16,013 nt of DNA from Armatimonadota bacterium (GTDB taxonomy: Bacteria > Armatimonadota > Hebobacteria > Hebobacterales > WVXJ01): the NCBI GenBank assembly GCA_011773575.1, contig WVXJ01000160.1, forward strand, positions 6,891 through 22,903. The letters are read 5' to 3'. The notes beneath the pieces were generated by a model. It did no database searches, was not told the DNA's origin, and was given only the letters and a program-made list of their open reading frames with translations. The position numbers and the translations under genes were made by a program. Position 1 is the first letter of the stretch; every line of letters begins with the position of its first letter. Below are positions 1 through 6,048 of this stretch, piece by piece.

Positions 1-2013
1 GTGCTGGTCGTGGGAATGATGATCATTCCCCTTCCGCACTGGATGCTGGACGTCCTGTTGGTGCTGAATATGGCGGCCACCTTCGGTGTCCTCATGGTTA
101 CCACCTACACCACCCATCCGCTGCAATTCTCCATTTTCCCATCACTGCTGCTGGTGATGACCCTCTTCCGGCTGGCCCTGAATATCTCCGCCACCAGACT
201 CATCCTGCTGCATGCCAATGCCGGCGCGGTTATCGCCGCTTTCGGGTCATTCGTGGTGGGAGGTAACTATGTCGTCGGCATCGTCGTGTTCCTCATCCTC
301 GTCGTCATCCAGTTCGTCGTCATCACCAATGGCGCAGGGCGTGTTGCCGAGGTGGCGGCCAGGTTTACCTTGGATGCCATGCCCGGCAAACAGATGGCGA
401 TTGACGCGGATCTCAACTCGGGGCTGATCGATGAGGTGACTGCCAGAAAACGGCGAGAAGATGTGGCGAAGGAAGCCGACTTCTACGGCGCCATGGATGG
501 AGCCAGCAAGTTCGTCCGCGGTGACGCCATCGCCGCAATCGTCATCATCCTTGTCAACATCATCGGCGGCTTCGTCATCGGCGTGGTGCAGAAGCGCATG
601 GATCTCGTTACCGCCCTGCAGACTTATACTCTGCTCACTGTGGGAGAGGGATTGGTGACCCAGATCCCCGCCCTCATCGCCTCCACTTCCGCGGGCCTCA
701 TCGTTACCCGCGCCAGCGGAGAATCTCACATGGGCAGTGAGATGACCAAGCAGATTCTCTCCAGCCCGCGCGCGGTAACCACAGTCGCCGTTATGCTGCT
801 GGCACTCGCCCTCATGCCGGGCCTGCCCAAACTTCCCTTCCTCCTGGTGGCGGCATTGGTGGGAACCATCGCCCTGTCACTGAGAGGTAAAGAGCAGGCG
901 GGGGAGGAGCCTGGAGAGACTGCGAGAACAGAGCAGACCGCGCCCATCAGCGAAGAGGAAGAGATGATGGCCCTGCTCAGCACAGATCCGCTGGAACTGG
1001 AGGTGGGCTATGGACTCATCCCCTTCGCGGATCCCGCCCAGGGAGGCGACCTCCTCCAGCGTATCACCACCATGCGCAAACAGATTACAGGTGATCTGGG
1101 CCTGATCATACCGCCGATGCGGGTGAGGGACAATGTCGAGCTCAGGCCCAATGGATACCGGATGAAACTCTGGGGCACGGAAGTGGCACAGGGAGAAATC
1201 TTGCCAAGGCATTATCTCGCCATCGGCGCCGGAGAAACCGAACAGAAGATTCGCGGCGTTGCGACAACGGAGCCCGCCTTTGGTCTGCCCGCGGTATGGA
1301 TCACCGACGCACAGCGAGCGGAGGCGGAAAACGCGAGCTATACCGTAGTGGATGCGGCAACCGTGATCGTCACCCATCTGGTTGAGACCCTGAAGGGCCA
1401 CGCCTGGGAGATCCTGACACGGCAGGATGTGCAGAATCTGCTCGACACAATCAAGGTCCAGGCTCCGGCCCTGGTTGAGGAACTGGTGCCAAAGGTAATG
1501 ACACTATCTGAAGTACATCGGGTGCTGCAGAATCTGCTGCGGGAGAAGGTTGCCATCAAAGACCTGAACCGGATTCTCAGCGTGCTGGGGGACTATGCTC
1601 CATCCATCAAAGATGTGGACCAACTCACGGAGCAGGTGCGCCAGGCCTTGGCGAGGAGCATCAGCAGGCAATATCAGAGCCCGGACGGCACGCTGGATGT
1701 TATTACCGTAGATCCGGACATCGAGGAGATTCTCCAATCCGGGCTCAAACCGACACCCACGGGAAACCAACTTGTAATCGAACCCACACAGGCGAAGATG
1801 ATTCTGGATGCCGTGGTAACTCAGGCGCAGAAGGCGGCCGGCGCCGGCGCACAGCCGGTTCTGCTTTGTTCGCCGACAGCGCGGCCCATTCTGCGAGCGC
1901 TCATACAGCGCCGATTGAAGAAGGTAGCCGTGCTTTCCCATGCGGAGATTGGTGATGGAGTACAGGCAAAATCTATTGGGATGGTGACTTTAGATGCACA
2001 TGCAAAGGTTTGA
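1..2013 (+). CDS. flhA: FlhA, flagellar type III export gate protein (5' partial)
   Basis: FlhA forms the nonameric inner-membrane gate of the flagellar export apparatus; its cytoplasmic domain docks chaperone-substrate complexes. The 670 residues begin inside the first membrane helix (IIPLPHWMLDVLLVLN), so the GTG at position 1 is most likely an internal valine and roughly 20-30 N-terminal residues lie upstream. Hydrophobic helices run to about residue 295. The FHIPEP-family core is at about 110-175 (VAEVAARFTLDAMPGKQMAI, then MDGASKFVRGDA). An acidic linker around 300-325 leads to the soluble domain (GYGLIPFADPAQGGDLLQRI to the C terminus). One oddity is TNGAGR at about 109-114, where the family usually has TKGAER. 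The stop overlaps flhF by about 20 nt, so the two are probably translationally coupled. Identification is secure. Confidence 0.97.
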   Translation: MLVVGMMIIPLPHWMLDVLLVLNMAATFGVLMVTTYTTHPLQFSIFPSLLLVMTLFRLALNISATRLILLHANAGAVIAAFGSFVVGGNYVVGIVVFLILVVIQFVVITNGAGRVAEVAARFTLDAMPGKQMAIDADLNSGLIDEVTARKRREDVAKEADFYGAMDGASKFVRGDAIAAIVIILVNIIGGFVIGVVQKRMDLVTALQTYTLLTVGEGLVTQIPALIASTSAGLIVTRASGESHMGSEMTKQILSSPRAVTTVAVMLLALALMPGLPKLPFLLVAALVGTIALSLRGKEQAGEEPGETARTEQTAPISEEEEMMALLSTDPLELEVGYGLIPFADPAQGGDLLQRITTMRKQITGDLGLIIPPMRVRDNVELRPNGYRMKLWGTEVAQGEILPRHYLAIGAGETEQKIRGVATTEPAFGLPAVWITDAQRAEAENASYTVVDAATVIVTHLVETLKGHAWEILTRQDVQNLLDTIKVQAPALVEELVPKVMTLSEVHRVLQNLLREKVAIKDLNRILSVLGDYAPSIKDVDQLTEQVRQALARSISRQYQSPDGTLDVITVDPDIEEILQSGLKPTPTGNQLVIEPTQAKMILDAVVTQAQKAAGAGAQPVLLCSPTARPILRALIQRRLKKVAVLSHAEIGDGVQAKSIGMVTLDAHAKV

Positions 2014-3049
2014 AGCCGATGATATGACAAGCGCACTGGATAAGGTGCGCGCCATGATGGGGGAGGAGGCTATGATAGTGAGATCCCGCACAGTACAAAA
2101 GGGAGGGCTCTTCGGTCTGGCAAAGCGAGACCGCGTGGAAGTATGCGCGGCACTGGACGAGCCCGCCGCCGAGCACAAGAACGGCAACGGCCAAGAGGAC
2201 CGCTGGGAGGGTTCCTCCGCGGCTGCGCCGGATCAGACGCGTCATCAGTTGCAGACATTGAATTCCAAACTGGACACCCTCCTGCTGGGCTTAGGAGTGG
2301 GCACCGTGCATTGCCCGGGGAGTGAGGTTTCCGGCAATGGCAACGGCAAAGCACTGGTGGGCGAGATCCGGCATGATGAACAGGCCCTCCGCAGGCTCGC
2401 CGCGCAACTGCCGGTGTGTGGTGAAATCGACATGAGAGAAAAACCCGCCACCGTGGCGGTGATAGGTCCCACGGGAGTCGGGAAAACCACCACACTACTG
2501 AAACTCGCCGGAGAATTCTCACTCCGCCAGGGCAAACAGTTAACACTTGTGACTGCTGACACATTCCGCCTCGGCGCGGTAGAGCAGTTGAAGGCCTTTG
2601 CCAAGGTCTTCCGAGTGGGCTTGCGAATCGCCCTGGGCCCGGAGGAGATGGCGGAGGCGGTAAGAGAACTGCGGGACCAGGACCTTATCCTTATCGACAC
2701 TCCGGGAGGCGGCCAGCGGGACCATGTCCATCAATCCCAGGTGGAGGCCTTCTTGCGGGCGGCGGAGCCGACGGAAACCCATCTCGTGCTTACCGCCACC
2801 TCCCGCCCCAGTGTCATAAAGGAGTGCCTCAAGGTATTCTCCGCACTCAACGCCGACCGCATCATCTTCACCAAATTGGATGAAGCGGCTCGTCTTCACC
2901 AGATCTTCGTCGCGACTCTGAGCAGCGGGCTTCCTATCTCCTATCTGGGATATGGCCAGGACATTCCCGGAGATCTGGAAGCGGCGACCGAGGAGAAATT
3001 GGCGGAGGTAATGCTGGGCACCGATTCAGAGGAGATAGCTAGCACATGA
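1994..3049 (+). CDS. flhF: FlhF, SRP-type GTPase for flagellar placement
   Basis: FlhF is a membrane-associated GTPase of the Ffh/FtsY family that helps set flagellar position or number. The N-terminal B domain (about 1-60) opens with the family pattern MQRFEADDM and is followed by a variable linker. The NG domain holds the P-loop GPTGVGKTTT (158-167), DTFRLGAVEQLK (189-200), the G3 segment DTPGGGQRD (235-243), TKLDE (293-297) and GQDIPGDL (321-328). G3 is odd: family members usually have DTAGRS or similar here, so both the alanine and the arginine are replaced. The start may be ATG 1994 or ATG 2000; both lie inside the end of flhA and neither has a decisive ribosome site. The stop overlaps the next start as ATGA. 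No flhG follows, unlike many flhF loci. Confidence 0.95.
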   Translation: MHMQRFEADDMTSALDKVRAMMGEEAMIVRSRTVQKGGLFGLAKRDRVEVCAALDEPAAEHKNGNGQEDRWEGSSAAAPDQTRHQLQTLNSKLDTLLLGLGVGTVHCPGSEVSGNGNGKALVGEIRHDEQALRRLAAQLPVCGEIDMREKPATVAVIGPTGVGKTTTLLKLAGEFSLRQGKQLTLVTADTFRLGAVEQLKAFAKVFRVGLRIALGPEEMAEAVRELRDQDLILIDTPGGGQRDHVHQSQVEAFLRAAEPTETHLVLTATSRPSVIKECLKVFSALNADRIIFTKLDEAARLHQIFVATLSSGLPISYLGYGQDIPGDLEAATEEKLAEVMLGTDSEEIAST

Positions 3050-3315
3050 GTTTCCGTGAAGTCACACGCAATATGTCGCTCTATCTGGGCCTGCTGGCTT
3101 TTGTCATTGTGGCCGGCCTCTCCTATGAGCGGGGCGTGGAATTGCTCATTTCGGTGCTGCGAGGCGCGGGCGCTTTCCTCGCCATCTTCATCTTCCAGCG
3201 TGTGGCTTGCCAAATCTTCGATGCCTGGTCCGCCTGGGACGAAACTGAGGCCGCCGAGCCCGTTTCCATAGAAGCGGATACCTACTCCAAATCCGATAGC
3301 CGAGGCCGAGACTGA
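3046..3315 (+). CDS. Small two-helix membrane protein between flhF and fliA, unknown function
   Basis: I do not recognise this 89-residue protein. Two hydrophobic stretches, about residues 11-25 (SLYLGLLAFVIVAG) and 33-52 (LLISVLRGAGAFLAIFIFQR), suggest a helical hairpin in the inner membrane. They are followed by a polar acidic tail rich in Glu, Ser and Asp. The start overlaps the flhF stop as ATGA with AGGAGA upstream, so it is probably translated by coupling to flhF. It sits where many loci carry flhG, but has no Walker motif and cannot be a MinD-type ATPase. The TGA stop is followed by one sense codon, an in-frame ATG and 32 further sense codons that run to an ATGA overlap with fliA, so the gene may be shortened by a nonsense change. 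Its reality rests on position, coupling and a convincing membrane pattern. Confidence 0.75.
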   Translation: MSFREVTRNMSLYLGLLAFVIVAGLSYERGVELLISVLRGAGAFLAIFIFQRVACQIFDAWSAWDETEAAEPVSIEADTYSKSDSRGRD

Positions 3316-3318
3316 GAG

Positions 3319-3420
3319 ATGAGAACCACGGCAGAAAGACATCATTCTCGGACGAGCGCCTGTCGGACCGGGCGGATGGATGTGCAGAGAGGTGATTTCC
3401 AGACTGGAGATCAGCCATGA
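3319..3420 (+). other. 33-codon reading frame bridging to fliA, candidate detached tail or coupling leader
   Basis: An ATG six bases past the first base of the preceding TGA opens 33 codons in the same frame as the upstream membrane-protein gene. Its TGA overlaps the fliA ATG as ATGA. The peptide is polar and rich in Arg, Thr and Gly, with no recognisable motif. It could be the severed C-terminal tail of the upstream gene, a leader peptide that couples translation into fliA, or chance. Codon use is not distinctive enough to decide. Confidence 0.25.
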
Positions 3421-4208
3421 CACAGGCCGCGCTCCTCTGGAGGAGTTATTCGAAGTCAAGGACAGCCGGCGATCGGGAGCGCCTGATCGAGCGCTACGCG
3501 CCGCTGGCCAAATACGTCGTTGACCGGCTGAACATAAGCCTGCCTCCGAGCATGGGATATGAAGATCTTGTGGGTCAGGCGGTTATCGGTCTCATGGAAG
3601 CCATTGACAGTTTTGACCCCGGCCGCGGAGTCAAGTTCGAGACCTATGCCTATCATCGGATCCGCGGCTCGGTGATAGACATGCTGCGAGAGATGGACTG
3701 GCTGCCGCGGACCCTTCGCCGCAAGGAGAGAGAACTCAGTTCCGCCAGCGAGGCGCTCGAGACGAAACTAGGACGAGCGCCGACCGAAAAAGAGATCGCT
3801 GCCGAATTGGAAATCTCTCCGGAGGAACTCGTCCAACTCAACTGTTCCCTGCGAATGCAGAACATGCAGTCCCTCAACGAGATAGTGGGGGACGCCGATG
3901 GGGAACTCGTGGAAGTGTTGGAAGTGGTGGCTGATGAGGATGCTCTTTCACCACAGATTTGCACCGAAGAGCAGGAAGAAAAGCGCCTTCTGGCGGAAGC
4001 GATAGACGCGCTGCCGGAAAAAGAGCGAACCGTCATCGCGCTCTATTACCAGGAGGAACTCACGCTGAAGGAAATTGCAAAAGTTTTGGACGTGACCGAG
4101 TCCTGGGTTTGTCAGTTGCATTCCAGAGCGGTTTCGAAGTTGCGGGACAAACTGACCCCGAATCAGGGTCATGAACGGGAGGTGGAAAATGCCGGTGCGC
4201 GGCGTTGA
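3417..4208 (+). CDS. fliA: RNA polymerase sigma-28 factor FliA/SigD/WhiG family
   Basis: This alternative sigma factor directs late flagellar transcription (flagellin, cap, chaperones, FlgM). At 263 residues it is of normal family length. Sigma region 2 spans about 20-98, including YEDLVGQAVIGLMEAIDSFD and the -10 recognition part GSVIDMLREMDWLPR. Region 3 lies at about 105-150. Region 4 is at about 188-246 with the helix-turn-helix LTLKEIAKVLDVTESWVCQL. ATG 3417 is the only sensible start: an in-frame TGA lies at 3393-3395, and GGAGA at 3406-3410 supplies a ribosome site. Its likely targets in this window are the promoters at 9526-9553 and 13477-13504, and its antagonist FlgM is encoded in the opposing block. 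Identification is secure. Confidence 0.97.
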   Translation: MTQAALLWRSYSKSRTAGDRERLIERYAPLAKYVVDRLNISLPPSMGYEDLVGQAVIGLMEAIDSFDPGRGVKFETYAYHRIRGSVIDMLREMDWLPRTLRRKERELSSASEALETKLGRAPTEKEIAAELEISPEELVQLNCSLRMQNMQSLNEIVGDADGELVEVLEVVADEDALSPQICTEEQEEKRLLAEAIDALPEKERTVIALYYQEELTLKEIAKVLDVTESWVCQLHSRAVSKLRDKLTPNQGHEREVENAGARR

Positions 4209-4467
4209 AACCCATGTTCCGATCGAGCAGGTCCCAGAGGTAGAGCGAGAGCCGGAATCCGCTGAACATGAGAAGCGTGGCGAGCGGACGCGCCGCGTGT
4301 CTCGCAAACAGCCGGACAGCCATGCACACCGGGAGGGGACCGATACCTGGTGTGGTCATGGAGAATCTGAAAAGAAAAACAGAGAACAGGAAGAAAAGAG
4401 CAAGGAGGCCTCACTGCCGGAAACTGTACGGCAGCGTCAAGAAAAGAGCCTGGATTACAAGGCCTGA
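4189..4467 (+). CDS. Small highly charged protein between sigma-28 and the SwrB-like gene
   Basis: This predicted 92-residue soluble protein opens MPVRGVETHVPIEQVPEVER and then becomes an almost uninterrupted run of Glu, Lys, Arg and Gln, probably helical or disordered. ATG 4189 is preferred over ATG 4171 because GGGAGGTGG sits just upstream of 4189; it overlaps the end of fliA by 20 nt. The TGA stop overlaps the AAGGAGG used by the next gene, so it fits tightly into the operon. I recall small Gln/Glu-rich proteins in the same slot downstream of sigma-28 in clostridial flagellar operons, where function is unassigned. That resemblance is by position and composition only. No catalytic motif is visible. 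Confidence 0.65.
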   Translation: MPVRGVETHVPIEQVPEVEREPESAEHEKRGERTRRVSRKQPDSHAHREGTDTWCGHGESEKKNREQEEKSKEASLPETVRQRQEKSLDYKA

Positions 4468-4480
4468 AGGAGGCATCGAA

Positions 4481-5011
4481 ATGGATTCCATGAGCATAGC
4501 AGCTGCGGCCATCCTCTTCGCAATAGGGGTAGTCTGGTACTTGCGGGTATGGCGCCAGAGGAACCCGGCGGCGGGAAAAAGACACGCCGCAAATGCCCTG
4601 GCAGGCGATCCAACACCTGCTGAAGGATTGGAGAGGATGGAACAGGCGATTTCTGAGCTGGTTGCCGAACTGAAGACGACGGCTCAGCGCAATATCCAGG
4701 AACTGGCCGGTTGGACCGCGCAAATGAATGAGCTGGTCCGCGCCGCGGACGAGCGGATCACAGCCCTGCGCGCCTTACAGCAAGGTGATTCCCATGTGGT
4801 CACAAAGCCGGCTCCGGATGCGGAGGTGGAGAATGAGTCTCCTCCTCTGATGGCTGAATCGAGCCCTATCACCCTCGCCGAGGCCGCGCACCGCCTCTCT
4901 GCGGAGATCACTGATGAGGGAGAGATTGCCAAGAGACTGGGGGTAAGCCGGGGAGAACTTCGCTTGCTATTTGCGCTGCGTCAGAGAAAAGAAGCCGGCG
5001 CTGTTTCATAA
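4481..5011 (+). CDS. SwrB/YlxL-like (DUF6115-type) membrane protein
   Basis: The 176-residue protein has an N-terminal membrane helix (about 5-22), a cytoplasmic region with coiled-coil heptads (about 48-100), a Pro/Glu-rich linker, and a C-terminal helix-turn-helix-like segment ITDEGEIAKRLGVSRGELRL (143-162). This architecture and the place just downstream of sigma-28 match SwrB (YlxL) of Bacillus subtilis, encoded next to sigD, which promotes assembly or activation of the export apparatus and motility gene expression. ATG 4481 is chosen because AAGGAGG lies at 4467-4473, 7 nt upstream, and the membrane helix then starts at the N terminus; an upstream in-frame extension would add a basic, unlikely sequence. 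It is the last gene of the plus-strand block. The assignment is by topology and synteny. Confidence 0.7.
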   Translation: MDSMSIAAAAILFAIGVVWYLRVWRQRNPAAGKRHAANALAGDPTPAEGLERMEQAISELVAELKTTAQRNIQELAGWTAQMNELVRAADERITALRALQQGDSHVVTKPAPDAEVENESPPLMAESSPITLAEAAHRLSAEITDEGEIAKRLGVSRGELRLLFALRQRKEAGAVS

Positions 5012-5085
5012 AGTCTGACGAGAAAAGATTCGGGGTGCTCTTCGAGCAAACGTGCTTCTACAGCCTTTGGGTCTCCTGAGCGGGG

Positions 5086-5110
5086 TAGTGGCACTCAGGG
5101 CCAGCCACTA
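5086..5110. terminator. Hairpin in the convergent gap, possible weak bidirectional terminator
   Basis: TAGTGGC (5086-5092) and GCCACTA (5104-5110) form a 7-bp stem around an 11-nt loop; the second arm contains the stop codon of the minus-strand gene. A smaller hairpin, TGCTC/GAGCA with loop TTC, lies at 5036-5048. Neither is followed by a T run on either strand, so these are structures at the right place and not classic intrinsic terminators. Confidence 0.35.
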
Positions 5111-5584
5111 TCGCTTACTGTCCAGAAATCGGGGGGTCGCAGCGGAGCGACCGCGATAGGCTCCGCTCACCTGCGCGTTCCGCTGCGTTTTGGCGAGCGC
5201 CAGACGCACTTCTCTGATTTGGCTGTTCAGGCGGGCTGCGGCATCGGCCTCAATTCTTACCACTTCCTCCATCAGAGCAACATTCTCCTCTTGACGGCTG
5301 GACAGCCGTTCCGCCCATTCACCGTTTAAATCCCGCGGCAGGTTATTCATCACGCGTTGGGTATGCAGAAAGAGCGCCTCCGTGTCCACGGCTTCCAGCT
5401 GGTCGAGCAGGTGCTGTTTCTGCTGAAGGATCGTCTCCCATGCTCGCGGTGAATCCGCCTCAAGTTGAAGAGATGTTACTCTTCGCAATTCGAGAAGCTG
5501 TTTTCGCAGGTCTTCATGCTGCTCCAGCAGCCGAGAGCCCTGCTCTCTGGCGTCCAGGTCGCTCGCCAAGCCCATTCTACACAC
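5108..5584 (-). CDS. fliT: FliT-like flagellar chaperone or coiled-coil protein
   Basis: This predicted 158-residue, nearly all-helical cytoplasmic protein is rich in Glu, Gln, Leu and Arg. It immediately follows fliS, the usual place for FliT, the export chaperone for the cap protein FliD. Helical heptads cover about 15-135; the last 20 residues are basic and less regular. FliT-family proteins diverge strongly, so the call rests mainly on synteny, size and helicity. The GTG at 5584-5582 directly follows the fliS stop with AGGAAGG 4 nt upstream; ATG at 5575 is an alternative giving 155 residues. The 3' end contains an 8-bp inverted repeat. It could instead be a generic FlgN-like coiled-coil protein. 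Confidence 0.65.
   Translation of the reverse strand: MCRMGLASDLDAREQGSRLLEQHEDLRKQLLELRRVTSLQLEADSPRAWETILQQKQHLLDQLEAVDTEALFLHTQRVMNNLPRDLNGEWAERLSSRQEENVALMEEVVRIEADAAARLNSQIREVRLALAKTQRNAQVSGAYRGRSAATPRFLDSKR
5141..5167. repeat. Perfect 8-bp inverted repeat in the 3' end of the FliT-like gene
   Basis: AGCGGAGC (5141-5148) and GCTCCGCT (5160-5167) flank an 11-nt loop within the last 60 bases of the coding region. In the minus-strand transcript this is a GC-rich hairpin close to the end of the operon. It might slow decay or contribute to 3' end formation; no T run follows. Confidence 0.5.
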
Positions 5585-5992
5585 CTAGCCTTCCTGCGCG
5601 AAATTACCATCACCTTGAGACAAGCGCGCCTCCGCCTCGACCCAGGTTTCTCGCAGCCGGGAGAAAAGCATCTCCGCTTCTCTTAGTGCCTCCGTATTGT
5701 CGTTGACATTCGCCTCTGTCAGGCGGTCATAGATATATCGGTAGAGGCTGTCGAGAGAGGCGGCGATTTGCTTGTTCGCGGAATGATCCAGGGAGTTGAG
5801 CAATTCCAGGACGATGCCCTGCGCCTTCGTAATATTGGTGTGTTGTTCCTCCAGCGATTTCTCCTCCATGGCGCGTATCGCCTGACGAAGAAAGCGGAGC
5901 CCCCCGTCATAAGTCATCAAGAGAAGGCGGGCGCGGCCTGCGGTCATGACTTGGCTTTTTCGATATTGATCATCTGCGTAGCCGTGTATCAT
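5585..5992 (-). CDS. fliS: FliS, flagellin export chaperone
   Basis: FliS binds the disordered C terminus of newly made flagellin, prevents premature polymerisation and delivers it to FlhA. In B. subtilis FliS also helps the FliW-flagellin balance. The 135-residue helical protein carries the family landmarks YRKSQVMTA near residue 10 (where YxxxxVxTA is usual), LLLMTYDGGLRFLRQAI at about 23-39, and a C-terminal part with LYRYIYDRLTEANV and LRETWVEAE. AAGAGG sits just before ATG 5992. It lies between fliD and the FliT-like gene, the usual filament-assembly order. Identification is secure. Confidence 0.95.
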   Translation of the reverse strand: MIHGYADDQYRKSQVMTAGRARLLLMTYDGGLRFLRQAIRAMEEKSLEEQHTNITKAQGIVLELLNSLDHSANKQIAASLDSLYRYIYDRLTEANVNDNTEALREAEMLFSRLRETWVEAEARLSQGDGNFAQEG

Positions 5993-6048
5993 TTTTCCTC
6001 TTATGTAAGAATGAGATTACTTCGTTCCTGGTAAAGATTCTATTTTAT

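Noticed and set aside
1..3. GTG at position 1 as the start of flhA
   Set aside because: The protein begins mid-helix at a position that is internal in FlhA homologues, so the start must lie upstream of the window.
1837..1852. GC palindrome GCCGGCGCCGGC in flhA
   Set aside because: It follows from consecutive Ala and Gly codons in a coding region; no regulatory context.
4169..4723. 184-codon minus-strand reading frame opposite the small charged protein
   Set aside because: It crosses three plus-strand genes that have good ribosome sites and shows no family pattern.
5012..5107. Intrinsic terminator for the plus-strand operon
   Set aside because: Small hairpins exist but no T run follows on the plus strand, so I list only a possible weak structure.
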